Shown here in pieces: positions 10,324-21,716 of a stretch of DNA of 64,000 nucleotides. Origin of the DNA: Selaginella moellendorffii (lineage: Eukaryota; Streptophyta; Lycopodiopsida; Selaginellales; Selaginellaceae); NCBI RefSeq assembly GCF_000143415.4, contig NW_003314328.1, positions 63,916 to 127,915 on the forward strand, in the 5' to 3' direction. Each line of letters opens with the position of its first letter. The first letter of the stretch is position 1. The notes under the pieces are model-generated. The model saw only the letters and a program-made list of their open reading frames with translations, was not told the DNA's origin and searched no databases. The position numbers were made by a program, and so were the translations under genes.

Positions 10324-13300
10324 CTATGAAGATACGCGCCGTTGTCTTAATCTCCACAGCATGAAGACGCACATTCCAGCCCCCGCTGCCGCTATTACAA
10401 GCTGAAAAGATTCGCTTAGTATTCGTGGAGAGGCTGGTTTTCAGGCAAAAATCTTACCTTGCGTGACACTGTAGTAGAGTTGAGTAAACCGGCGATGGCT
10501 TTCATCCGGGAAGGTCTCGGAACCAAAGCCACTGCCGTGTGACGCTGAGCGCATGGAACTGGCAAGATTCTACACAGTGCCCTCTGCATTGCGACTTCGT
10601 CGAGAGAGGACCTTACTGAGTCCCTCCATTGGTCTTGTCCCTGTGAAAGGAAAATGAGGAAACGATGCTCAAAAGCGAATCCCTTTTTTCGTTCTTCTCA
10701 AACCTGGAACGAGGTGTTCAAGTCGCCAACGTAGAGCCTTGATTGATACGCTCGCGACAATCGGTCTAGCCAATATACGTTCTCCTGTTTATCAAAAAAA
10801 AAAAAAAGAGGCATTGCTCGGTCAGCTCCAGAGAAAGATCACTCGTGATGGTTTGCACCTGTTGCCCATTCTCGTGAGCTCTCTGCTCAATCTCCAAGAC
10901 CGTCAAAACTTCCTGTTTGGTGGGTCCTTCTAGTTGCAACCTTGCAACCTCTTCAAGAGAGAATTCGACCTGACAACAGAATGTTTATGTGCCAAAACAT
11001 TCTGATTGAAGAGAAACTACTTACAAGTTTCCAGGCGCTATCGGGATCACAGGAGAAGCTGATCGCAATGTCACCACATACATCGCTTGACCTTGATGGC
11101 TTACTTCCGCCCAGAAAAGCCGAAACGGATGCAGTATATATCTGCTTACATCCCAACGTAAACAGAAGAGAAGGAAAAACAGAAGCTACGAACCTGCCCA
11201 TGCTTGAACCTTAAAACTTGCATCATTTTCGTCTCTAGCAACTTGCTTATGAAACTTGTAAAGTGTACCTCTTCCATCTGGAAGAAAAGAGTAAGTTCCA
11301 TCCTCAGAATAGCCTCAGAAATTACTCACCACATTGGAAGCTTTAAGCTCCACTGGAAATGTTATCTGTACGGAGCCTTGTGCTTCAATCATGCTGCGAC
11401 GAACTTCCTCCCTGCACCACAGCAAGCTTGTCTTCCCGTTGCAAAATGTAATTTATGAACCTTATGATTCCAGCAGGAAAAGTAAATGGCAGGCCTTGCA
11501 ATTCGTCTCGATTGTACTTCATAACAGGCTCAGAAGGACTCGGGATACCACCCTACAAAAATAAGCATAAAAAATGGTGCTCATAATGAACTACGTACCA
11601 GATACTGTAGAATCAGCGGCACGACTTTCTCTGGAATAATCTTGCCAACAATCGCAATAGTAAAAGCAGAAGGATCTTTAAAACAAGAATCAAAGAAAGC
11701 GCACGCCCTCAGAGGATCAACTTTGCGAAGATCTTTTACAGTAATGGGCTGCATTGCAAGGAAATGTCCGTATTTGGAAGACGATGAGTAAACGCATGCA
11801 TACCTTGAAGTAATAAGAGTTGCCATAATTAATTTCACGAACTCGGTTAACATACGCAGTAAATGGATCTCTTTCCTGAGCCTCAATGCCTTCCTTCGTC
11901 ATTTGCATAACTAGCTTTACTTCATCGTCCCCAGGATGGACACTGGTAACGAAAAGTTGATAGATCAGCTGCACATATTATAAAAAAAAACGGTAAAGTG
12001 TGGGAAGAAAAAAGAAGTATACAAAATTTATGGACCTGGAGTGCAATTTCTAGATCAGTGGGAGAACAATCCCCCGAGAAGCTACGCATGTAGGCCCCAA
12101 TCTTTGTTCCCACTTCAGCTCTTTTGCCAGCCAAGATATCCATGAGGACTGACGGCTTATGTCCAAAAACTCCAATCTCCCCTGCAATGGTAGATCCCAT
12201 CGAACAGGTGAGAAAATCTTTCTCAGGCACTTGAGAGAGTCCACCATATGCAAATCCCGAAAATACTATCTGCATATATTACTGTCAGCTTCCAAGGCAA
12301 ACGGACTCAAAACTAACCTGATCATCTAAAAAGTCTGTCGGCTTGTAACAAACACGAAGCCCATTGCTCAGGACGAGTTCTGTGGCTCCAAATTCTTCAT
12401 AAACAGTGGTTTCCAGAATGACCCTGTGCAAATCATAGTCAGTATTGGAATGTGTGAAGAGAGATCCAAACAGAAAGAAAACAATACCCCGGCTCAGGTT
12501 TATTCTCAACAACCTCCTCGGGAACGTCCTCTTCATTCCACGGAGGAATAGAGCCCTCGTCTTCGAGAGCTTGAACTTTCGCAATCACATTCTTTAAATC
12601 TTTAACCGTAACACTAACGCGAGGCTCTATCGTCTTGATAATGCAGCTGAGACGAGCCTTGAGAAGGTGAGCAATGTCAGCAACTTCTGTCGCAGTGATT
12701 CCTGCATGAACATGAAAGTACACAAACATCAGGAAAATAGAAGCATCAGTAGCAAACCTGGTAAAACAGCCTTTTGAAGACGAGCTTCGTACTCAATTCC
12801 AACGACAGGTTCATTATGGAGAAAGTGCTGGAGAAAAGGAAAAACAAAGGTCAAATATGCAGACGAGAGAACCACCCACCTCCATGTATTCTTCTCGGTA
12901 GGATGTTGATTGCATCTGGTCCCTTTCTAAGTATGCTGACTCCATGTCTGTTGTCAAAAACGCACGAACCATTGCAAGTTCACGTTCTGAAAATCCGTGC
13001 AGTCTTATTCTAGCAACCTGCAGACAATATACATCAGCTAGAGAGAACATCCTCATAAGTACAACCTTACTTCAGTAAGAATGGACTCGACAGCTTCGAG
13101 TGTACCTTTCTCCTTGCAACTTGCAGTGATGGTGTAGGCTTTTACAGGTCGAACCAGATTGTCATCCACTGAGGCACAGGAAAAGAAGGGAGGCTCCTGC
13201 TGCCTTGAAAGTTTAAAGAATCTTTGATTGAGAGCGCTGTGAAACATTCCCTCAGCTACAGTATATCGATAGTCTGCAACTGTAACAATTTGCCTCGATG

Positions 13301-14521
13301 GGATTTTCCAGCTGGCCACCACAGCTGACTGCGGACAAGTTGTGTTAATGACAATTATCAAAGTAGAGCATGCATACTTACTCCTCCGGCCTCTGTTTCA
13401 GCAAAGCAGGAAAATCGGGGCTCTTCATGACTTGGAACATGATATAGAGGCAATTCATTGTATGCCCGTTTCTCAAACACGGGGTCCTTCTCTTGAAAGT
13501 GAAGCTTTATGAGTTCTACCACACTCTGCATCAACAGTACCATATGAGATCAACAAATAATAAAAAACAAAACATAGCAATTACCTCCGTATCTTCAAAG
13601 TCTCCTACGGCTACAAAAGCCATATGTTTCGGGTGATACCATTTATGATAAAAGTTTCTGACAGTTTCCGCAGAGACATTCCGAATGACATTTTCGAGTC
13701 CAATCGGTAAACGATCAGCGTACTGGGAAAATCACAAGTCAAAAACTGCAAAAGCATTCATAGTGATAATCGTTACCTTTGATCCTTGCATGAGGAGCAA
13801 CCAATGCGCCTGTTGCATCCGTCCTAAGGCATTGCGATCGCCTCTGTACTCCTCCATGACCGCTCCCCTCTCCTTTTCCAAATCTTCTTGTGATGCACGA
13901 ATCTAAACAAAACTCAACCATACAGGAAAAAAAAAAAAAGGCGAGAGTAGATACCCCAGCGCTAAACTCCGCGAGGACCGAGATAGCTTGTGATAGAAGC
14001 TCTGGTTTATCAACAGGAACCAGGAGCTCGTAGATAGTCTCGTCTGCCGACGTCATGGCATTTTGACAAGCACCAAATTCAGCACCAATGCTCTCCAGGA
14101 ATTTCACAATGTCGTGGTTCGTATACTTCGTCGTGGCACTGAAAGCCAAGTGCTCGAGAATGTGAGCCACTCCACGCTCCTCCTCCTCTTCCATTACCGA
14201 CCTAGACAAGCAAAGAAGCAAATAAGATTTCCCGGAGAAAAACGCAGAGAATGCAGGGAAGAAAGCTCCATACCCGATCCTGACTCCCAGCGCGAGCGCA
14301 GCTCTCGCCCGAGGCTTGGCATTCTGCCGAACGTAATAACACATACCATTGTCGAGCGTGCCATAGACGACCCCGACCGGCGTCGACGGCAGCAAATCCT
14401 CCTCGCGCAGCTCCAGCGGCTTGAGCGATTTGAAGGAGAGATTGGATGGCATCGCTAGAATGTCCGCGGCGGCTGGAGCAGCAGCAGCGGCGACCTCTCC
14501 TCGCTCCATGGCGATCGCCAT
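10324..14521 (-). CDS. M16 family zinc metalloprotease (PQQL-like)
   Basis: About twenty short exons on the minus strand encode a protein of about 1,000 residues. The start is the ATG at 14521 (MAIAMERGE); the N-terminal stretch is alanine-rich. Exon 1 is 14521-14274 and exon 2 is 14201-13955. Exon 2 carries the inverted zinc site HILEH within 'RGVAHILEHLAFSATTKYTN' and the distal 'ETIYELLVPVD'. Later exons include 'DLEKERGAVMEEYRG' (downstream zinc-ligand glutamate), 'RIRLHGFSERE', 'YKPTDFLDDQ', 'CSMGSTIAGEIG', 'FLGGSKPSRSSD' and a C-terminal hydrophobic segment, 'VIAAAGAGMCVFMLW', before RLRQRRVSS. The layout (two M16 halves and a C-terminal membrane anchor) matches the plant PQQL-like proteases. 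Substrate unknown; organelle localisation is possible but not shown. Not every exon border was fixed. Confidence 0.85.
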
Positions 14522-14561
14522 TTCATCCACCAGAGAGCTCGAAAGCCCTAAAATTGGAAGC

Positions 14562-14574
14562 TTAGGGTTTTATA
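14562..14574 (-). promoter_or_regulatory. Overlapping TATA and telobox motif upstream of the M16 protease
   Basis: Minus-strand sequence TATAAAACCCTAA combines a TATA-like core with a telobox (AAACCCTAA), common in promoters of plant housekeeping genes. It lies in the 141 bp between the VARICOSE stop and the protease ATG. Its distance from the ATG is only about 45 bp, so as a TATA box it would leave a very short leader. Confidence 0.35.
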
Positions 14575-14662
14575 CAGAGTTAAAAGCGTTTTCATTAAAG
14601 GCGATAACAGACTTTAGCTAACTATACACATTACAGTTAGTTAGCACAGCTTTACGTAATAC

Positions 14663-17600
14663 TTACTTGCACGAAGAGAGGAGAGAGTTCACGACGTGGA
14701 TGACGAGCCGGAGAGAGTTTGCGAGCTCGCCGGTAGCGGGTGTGATCATCACTTGGCGATGGAGGTTCTGGTAGAGCTGGTCCAGGAACGCTCTCATGTG
14801 TGGCGCTAGAACTGGATCGCTTGGATTCAATGCCACTGATGCTCCTTGGATCCAAGTTAGCTTGCGAGCGGTGTCTTTGCCGAGATCACAGCCCAGTTGC
14901 TGGACGAGCGACAGCAGCACCCCTTGGCTCAGTGGAGGTGTCGCGGACGAGAAGACTGTCGCGGGATCCACCTGGAGCGAAAGTGTGTCATTTTCCATGG
15001 AAGAGATTGAATGGAAAAGAATACCTGGTTGCAAAGCCACGACACGACCGAGACGTCGCTGAGTGAGAGAGCCTTGTTGAAAGCTTCCTCCAGTTTCCCT
15101 TGAGATAGTAGCCTGCTGAGCTCTTTCGTGGGATCCAGCGTCTCTTCGACATGCTGCAAAGAGAGCACCTGTAAGATATCGCAACTTAGTTACCGAGAAA
15201 GCGTCTGTAAACGTAGAGAAACGATCACCTTATCAGGGAGCGTCCCGCTGGCTTGTTTGAGAGGGAACTGATAGCGAGTTTCCGCAAGAGCAGCAAGTTT
15301 TCTCTGGCCATCAGCCAACTCAGACTTGAGTGTTTGAGCCAGGCTATTCACCGAGTCCTGAAAACAGTAACAGGGCAGGGCGTAAGAACATACAGAAATG
15401 AGAGGCTGGTTTTAGACCTGAAGGCTCGATGCTAGAGCATTATGGGATGCGGAAGCTTGCTGCTGCGCATGGCTAGTGTGCTCAGCCATCCCTTTCTGGA
15501 AAGCTCCATCAACTTGTTCAAACATAGCTCTACATGAGCGCTCGAAACTTGGGACAACGGATCCTTCGAAACAGGTCCGCATTGCATCCTGCTCGCACAA
15601 GTGCTAAATGAAAAAAACATCACATTCAAAAGAATACAGCACCTGTAATGCCTGCTTGGCAGTAGTCTGGAATTGAGATTGCAAGTGACGGGCCACAGAT
15701 GCATCCAGCTTCGTTGTGACTGCTTTCTCCACATTTGCTACAGCTTTCTCACTCAAGTTCTACACACAAAGAAAAGGTGAGAAGCACGTTGGAACTAAAA
15801 GCTTAGGGGGACAAACCTGTGAGGATTCAGCCAAAGCAGTCGCTATTGCCTTCTCAACTGATTGAGAAAGCAGCTTAGCAACGGCAGGACCGACGGCGGC
15901 CAGTTCCTTCTTTAAAATACGCTCCATTGCCGTCGGCACCTCCTTCGTTGAGTTTATGCAGTTTGTCAGCGTGGTTGTCAGCTGCTGAGACCGCTCACGC
16001 TCGGCTTTCTCTCGTTTGACGCTTTCTTCCTGTAGCTTTGCATACATCGCGTCCACATTCGCTTTCAAAATCTTTTCCAGCCGTTGCCCCAGAGATGTCT
16101 CCATGCGCTTCACCTCTTTAGTCATAGGCACAGTTATCATGACCGACAGCTGCTTCTGCAAATCCTTATGCATCGCCAAGAGCTGAAAATACAAACTTAA
16201 GAAGATTGAACGAGAAACAAAAGCCTCAAACCTGGTTAAGAGTGTCTTGCAGACTATCAGAAGGAGAAATCCCGTTCGTTTCCGCCTCAGGAAGAACAGC
16301 ACTTGATGACGGAGCTTGTACTGCGGGCGCAACAGCCTTGTTCTTGTTTTTCTTGCCTTTCAAAACCGCTGGAGACTGAGAAGCTGATGCAGTATTTCCT
16401 TCCGAGATTTTGGAGACTTCTTTCAGGTCGCCTAGATCCTCAACAGGCATTCCCACACTTCTTCCGTCGGGGAGTTCGGCCTCATCTGTCCGTTCGGAAA
16501 AGGATGGCTGCATCGATGGTTGCGAGAACTTCTGAATGAGAGCATCTGCTTCAGCTTCAAGTTCCGGATTGCCGCTCTCCAGCGCGTCGATGATCTCATC
16601 AGTATTCTCAATGAAACCTCGCGCAGTAGAAACCCTTGCCTCATATGTACCTTCGTCATCGCCACCAGCTCTTGCATCAAATTCTTCATCCCCTGTCGTT
16701 CCAGTTTTCAAGGGAACTTCAGTCTTCGAACGAGCAACCATTGACATCAACTCTGATGGCGTAATCAAATGTGGCTGCTTTGACGGCTTTCCACCTTCCT
16801 TTTTGTCTTCCTTCTCATCAATTTCCTCACTCCTCTTCGCAGGCTCTGTCACGTCCAAGACGGCATCCGATAAAACAGCTTTATCGATTTGATCTGAAAT
16901 AACAATAGTCAGTCGATCACCACATGTTGAAATAAAAGCTACGTACCAGCGTCGGAAGGCACCGCAGCTGCCACCTGACTATAACTATCCTTGGGCTTAC
17001 TATCGACATGTCCCTTGCCTTTCTCCGTAGTCGTAGCAGCGAAATCCTTGTCGATGCTCGGTTTTGGAGTATGCATTGGTGACGTTGCCTGAATGCTTGC
17101 TGAGAAACCGGAATCAAGTACCGAATCTGGTTTCCCTTCTGCTGGAGGAAGGCACATAAACAAGCTCAGCGAGTATTGCTGAATAGCCTGCGTCTGGACG
17201 CAGTATACTTGCATGGCCCCGTCACCATCCAGTTGACTGTCGCTGGTAGCCGTAAAGCTCAGAATCGGCATTTTGACAGAAAACTCTGCTAAATAGTCCA
17301 TCCGGGCCAAAGACGCCGTTGTTCCCATCTCGACGTGTATCGCGTAGATAGCATTCCTCTTTGCGTTTGCTAGCAAAATCAGGTTGGCGCGAGGAACTAT
17401 TATCATCTGGTTGAAGAAGGCTTCCTCAACCTTCTTTTCGAGAGAGCTTTTCAGCTCCAAAGTTTGTATGCATTTCCAATTCACCGCATCAATAGGAGCC
17501 CAAAGCTTCAGGTCCTTGTTCAGTGGTCCCTACAAACACAGGATCATTAAAAAAACTTATCTCATTAGTTCGAGACATACCGCAGTTAGCAGGACAACTT

Positions 17601-19160
17601 GGTCTTGACGTCGAGGAGAGCTCAAAAATGCAACCGAATTGACGGTCAGTGTGCCGTGGGGATTGAGTACAATCGGTTGATTATCGCCCCAAATACGAAC
17701 CTGAAAATTTGGATGGGAACAAGAATAACAACGTCCTGAACACAAACCGTTCCATCTTTGGACGAAGAAGCAAAACGATGACTTCCGGGATAGACAGCCA
17801 GGCCAGTGACTTCGTCCTCATGGTTGCCGACGACACGAACCCCATCAATGGGGGTTTTCACGTTGCACTGTATCGGCTCTTCAGCTGAAAACGTTGTATT
17901 TCTGAACCTAGAGAGGTCTATAGTCAAAACATACTTTCCAATGCCCACTATCAAAAAGTCCTGCACAATTGGGATCACTTTTAGCCGCGTTTCTCAAACA
18001 TGAAAGGATACTAACCTGGCGTGAGTGCCAACACACGCGTGGTTGAGCAGATTCCCAGTCCCCAACAAAATGGATTGCTGCTAGAATCTGCTCGGTCGGT
18101 AAGTTCTTCCCATCTTCACCAACATCTTCCACTATCCTCCGAGCAAAAACCCGGCCTTCGATGCTTGAACTAAAACAACCACCAAAAGAAACATTCAGTC
18201 ACCATCATGCGAATAGAAGATCGCCATAAATACCTTGCTAGAACATGAGTATCACTAGACAAAAAAGTCATATCCAGTACCCTCTGCAAATCGACGAAAG
18301 CGTCAGTCCGGCCTCTAGAAAAACAAGAGAAAACTTACTTGGGTATGGCCTGCGAAGAGGTTACGTGTCCCAGTGTTAATGTTTAGAATACGAATTTTTC
18401 CAGCTCGGAGACCATAGCAGATGTAGCTCTTGTTCACGGCAATCTGACGTCCCACCACCAACGCAGGCTCGGAGCTATAAACAGTGATCGTAGAAACTTC
18501 GAGCTGAGGCTGTTCTTCTGTATCACCCCGATTGTCGATATCATACACCGCTCGCTCTCCAGACAAGAATCGTCCCTTTGCTGCTTTTCCCGAGATCCTG
18601 CTTTGCGGAGCCAAACTACTCACCGGAGGAGCCGACGGCAAGGCTGGAGCTATCGCTGGAGGAGCCTCGGAGGTTTCAATGGCACTGGGAGCAGTATTGG
18701 AAGACGAGGAAGAAGTAACAGTAGTGGTGGTAGTCACAGCAGCTGGTGGAAGCTCCAAGGACGATGGATGGCTCAAGAGAGGAGCTTCGCTGCGAAGATC
18801 TCCCGTGGACTGTGTGGTGAGGAGAGCCATAAGCCTTGCTCCATCCAAGGGCGGGCTCGACACGGATGGCTGTGAGGAAGATTGTTGGGGCAGTGGAGAG
18901 ACAACCGATTGGCTGAAAGGAGCTTGAGGCTGGATGAAAGGAGGAGCTGGGCGAGCGTCCTGGGTGGGATAATGCATGAAAGAGTATGGCGCTGGGAATG
19001 GGAAAGAAGGCGCTGGCGAGGACGATACTGGAGGAGGATAAGTGCTCTGTGGAGGGAAGGGGTAAGGATGATACGGAGAACCTGTGCTGGAAGCCGGTGA
19101 CGGCGATGAGCTCTTGAAGAAATTCTGGATGTCAAAGTTTTGAGGAGCGCCCGTCCCCAT
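14663..19160 (-). CDS. VCS: VARICOSE / EDC4 (Ge-1) mRNA-decapping scaffold
   Basis: A multi-exon minus-strand gene. The start is the ATG at 19160 ([15 protein letters not shown]), followed by about 110 residues rich in Pro, Ser and Tyr. A WD40 domain follows: '[33 protein letters not shown]', '[26 protein letters not shown]' and '[18 protein letters not shown]'. Then come an acidic low-complexity linker (about 16900-16250), a helical region near 16180-15780 ('[20 protein letters not shown]') and the conserved C-terminal Ge-1 helix domain ('[21 protein letters not shown]', '[10 protein letters not shown]'), stop at 14663. In plants VCS holds DCP1 and DCP2 together in cytoplasmic P-bodies. Length is roughly 1,200-1,300 residues, usual for the family. 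It lies head to tail with the protease gene, 141 bp apart. Confidence 0.9.
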
Positions 19161-19544
19161 CTCTTCAGTCGCTAGAATCCTAGAATCACAGCCGAGGCGA
19201 GTAGAATCAACGCGCGCACTGGAAGAATGCCGCAATGCTTACCGATGATCGAGCGGATCACAGAGCGCCGCGGCCCCGGGCGGCGTCCAGCTTGGAAGCA
19301 GCAAGCGATGAAGCTGGCCCTAACCCTAAAATCTCACTCCTTGGATACCCATTGTCGCCATAGCCGGATCACGCAAGGACTTCCGTACCCTTCAAAAGTG
19401 GAACGCGCCTGGCCGTCGGATCCTGCTAGTACCGCGTACGGCAAATATCATGACTTTGATATTCCCGATTTGTAGGCATCTTTCTTACGTTTGCGGTATT
19501 ATTTAGTTCAACTCATAAATGTGGAACATAGGATAGAAATATCC
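19161..19544. promoter_or_regulatory. Divergent promoter region between VCS and a PPR gene
   Basis: The 384 bp between the VCS start (minus) and the PPR start (plus) are GC-rich on the VCS side. They contain a telobox, AACCCTAAA, at 19322-19330. No clear TATA box was found for either gene. Confidence 0.4.
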
Positions 19545-21716
19545 ATGCTAGATGCGAACTTTACAAATCTCGTCAAGGATTGCAAGAGCCTCTCTTTGGC
19601 AAAATCTCTCCACAAACAAATCCTCGAGAGCGAGCGCCGAGACGAACGGTTCCTTTGCAACCTTGTGGTGGGCATGTACGGAAGGTGTGCAAGCTTGGAC
19701 TCTGCGCAGCTCGCCTTTAACAATATCCGCAATCCCAACACTTTCAGCTGGAACATTCTTCTCACAGGATATGCCCAGAATGGGCATATTGAGAAAGCCA
19801 AAGAGATTCTTGAAACGATGCCGAATCCCAACACTGTCTCATACACAACGGTCTTAGCTGCCATTTTTCACTATGATAAAATCGAATCTCTTACGGAGTT
19901 CTTTGAAAACATACCATGCAAGGACATCGTTACGTGGAATGTGATGCTTCACGCATATGCCCGGACAGGGCATATGCTACTTGTTACCGAGACTCTGGAG
20001 AGAATGCCCGTGGCAGACATAGTCTCCTGGGCAATCGTTATTCAAGCTCACGTAGATAACGAAGATCTTGATCAAGCCATTGTTCTATTTAGCTCGGTTC
20101 CAGCAACGGATTTTGTGTGCTACAACATCGTCATGCAAGCTTGTGTGAAGCACGGCCAGATAGAAAAAGCTCGAGACATCTTTGAATCCATGCCAGAAAG
20201 GAACTTGGCATCGTGGAACATCATGGTGGGAGCTTACGCATCCAGTGATCATGCAAACTGTGCTGAGGCACAGGCGATATTTGATCAAATGCCTGCTCGA
20301 GAGCTTCTCTCGTATAATTGCCTCCTTGCTTCTTACGTTCACAGCAATCAGAGTGAAGTAGCGAGGACGATCTTCGAAAGACTAATGCCCGAGCACGACA
20401 CGGTCTCGTGGACCATCCTTCTCACGAAATATGCTCAGCTTGGATATACAAACGTGTCCGAAGAGATGTTTACTAGCATGCCGGTCTACGATGTTTATGC
20501 TTGTGATGCAATGCTGGCTGCTTATTGCCAGGATGAGAACCTTGAGAAAGCGGAAATATTGTTTGCGTCCATGCCGAAGCGAGCCATAGTCTCATGGAAC
20601 ACACTTCTCGCCGGATATGCCCGTAAAGGGCATGCTGCGAAAGCAAAGAAGCTGTTTGACGAGATGCCCGAGAAAGATATTCTGTCGTGCAACTCCTTAC
20701 TTCTGGCTTACGTTGAATCCAAAGAGAAGGTTTTGCTTGATCAAGCCTGGAATTTTTTGCTCAAACAGATGCCACACCACGACGTTGTTTCGTGGAACAC
20801 CTTGATATCGGCCTATGCCCAAAACGGATATGTAAAGAACGCCCGAAACTTATTCGACAGTATGCCAAACCGGAACCAAGTGAGCAACAATGCAATGATC
20901 TCCGCGTATGGAAGTTTTGGAACAATCGAGGAAACAAAGTTCTTCTTTGACACAATGCCGGCTTGGGACTCACAGTCATGGAGCGCGATGATGAATGCCT
21001 ACTCTAGAAATGGACGAAGCAGCGACGCTATCGATTTCTTCCGAGACTTGTGCTTCTCAGGAATACTTCCGGACGAGCTCAACTTCGCGAGCGCTCTCGA
21101 GGCCTGTGCGAGTGTCACGGATCTAGCCAATGGCCTCGAGATCTATTACAAGTTTGTGAGCTCGGGACTTCCCTGGGATACAAAAGTTGGCTGTGCTCTC
21201 GTCGACATGCTGGGAAAATTCGGCCAGTGCGAGCTCTCGCTGCAGGTTTTCGATCGAGTTTCCCATCGCACTGTGGATTTGTGGGCTGTTTACATGCGAG
21301 CTCTTGCTCACAACAGCAAGAACTTGCTCGCGTTGGAAGCTTTATACGAGATGTACCTCGAAGGTTTGAAGCCGGATCAATCGGTGTTTGTCACCATTCT
21401 CTCCGTTTGCAGCCAAGCGGGATTTGTCTCTCGGGGATTGGAGCTCTTTGCAAGAAAGTTTGATGATCTCTCCAGCAGTGAGATCTTTAGCTCTTTGCAT
21501 TACCACTGCGTGATCGATCTTCTGGCAAGAGCTGGGCGGCTGGAAGAAGCCCAAAGATTATTCCAAGCCATGCCTTGCAAGCCTGGCGTGAATGCGTGGT
21601 CGGCACTGCTCAATGGTTGTGGCTTGCATCGCGATCTTGATCGAGCAAGCTTGCGAATTTTGGCGGCAATCCAATGGTCGACATTTAAAGCTGGTCAATC
21701 AACGGTCCACATTTGA
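19545..21716 (+). CDS. Intronless PPR protein with E-type tail
   Basis: 723 codons from an ATG at 19545 (MLDANFTNLVKDC) to a TGA at 21714-21716; the frame is open upstream but has no earlier ATG. An N-terminal 'LVKDCKSLSLAKSLHKQI' pre-repeat typical of plant PLS proteins is followed by about 18-19 PPR units, many with 'SWN..L..YA..G....A', and an E-like end ('MPCKPGVNAWSALLNGCG'). There is no DYW domain. Likely function: sequence-specific RNA binding in an organelle. The N-terminus lacks an obvious arginine/serine-rich transit peptide. The next PPR frame begins at the very next base in the same frame. Confidence 0.85.
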   Translation: MLDANFTNLVKDCKSLSLAKSLHKQILESERRDERFLCNLVVGMYGRCASLDSAQLAFNNIRNPNTFSWNILLTGYAQNGHIEKAKEILETMPNPNTVSYTTVLAAIFHYDKIESLTEFFENIPCKDIVTWNVMLHAYARTGHMLLVTETLERMPVADIVSWAIVIQAHVDNEDLDQAIVLFSSVPATDFVCYNIVMQACVKHGQIEKARDIFESMPERNLASWNIMVGAYASSDHANCAEAQAIFDQMPARELLSYNCLLASYVHSNQSEVARTIFERLMPEHDTVSWTILLTKYAQLGYTNVSEEMFTSMPVYDVYACDAMLAAYCQDENLEKAEILFASMPKRAIVSWNTLLAGYARKGHAAKAKKLFDEMPEKDILSCNSLLLAYVESKEKVLLDQAWNFLLKQMPHHDVVSWNTLISAYAQNGYVKNARNLFDSMPNRNQVSNNAMISAYGSFGTIEETKFFFDTMPAWDSQSWSAMMNAYSRNGRSSDAIDFFRDLCFSGILPDELNFASALEACASVTDLANGLEIYYKFVSSGLPWDTKVGCALVDMLGKFGQCELSLQVFDRVSHRTVDLWAVYMRALAHNSKNLLALEALYEMYLEGLKPDQSVFVTILSVCSQAGFVSRGLELFARKFDDLSSSEIFSSLHYHCVIDLLARAGRLEEAQRLFQAMPCKPGVNAWSALLNGCGLHRDLDRASLRILAAIQWSTFKAGQSTVHI

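Noticed and set aside
21714-21716. TGA between the PPR frames as a selenocysteine codon
   Set aside because: Land plants lack the selenocysteine insertion machinery, and no SECIS-like structure is apparent.
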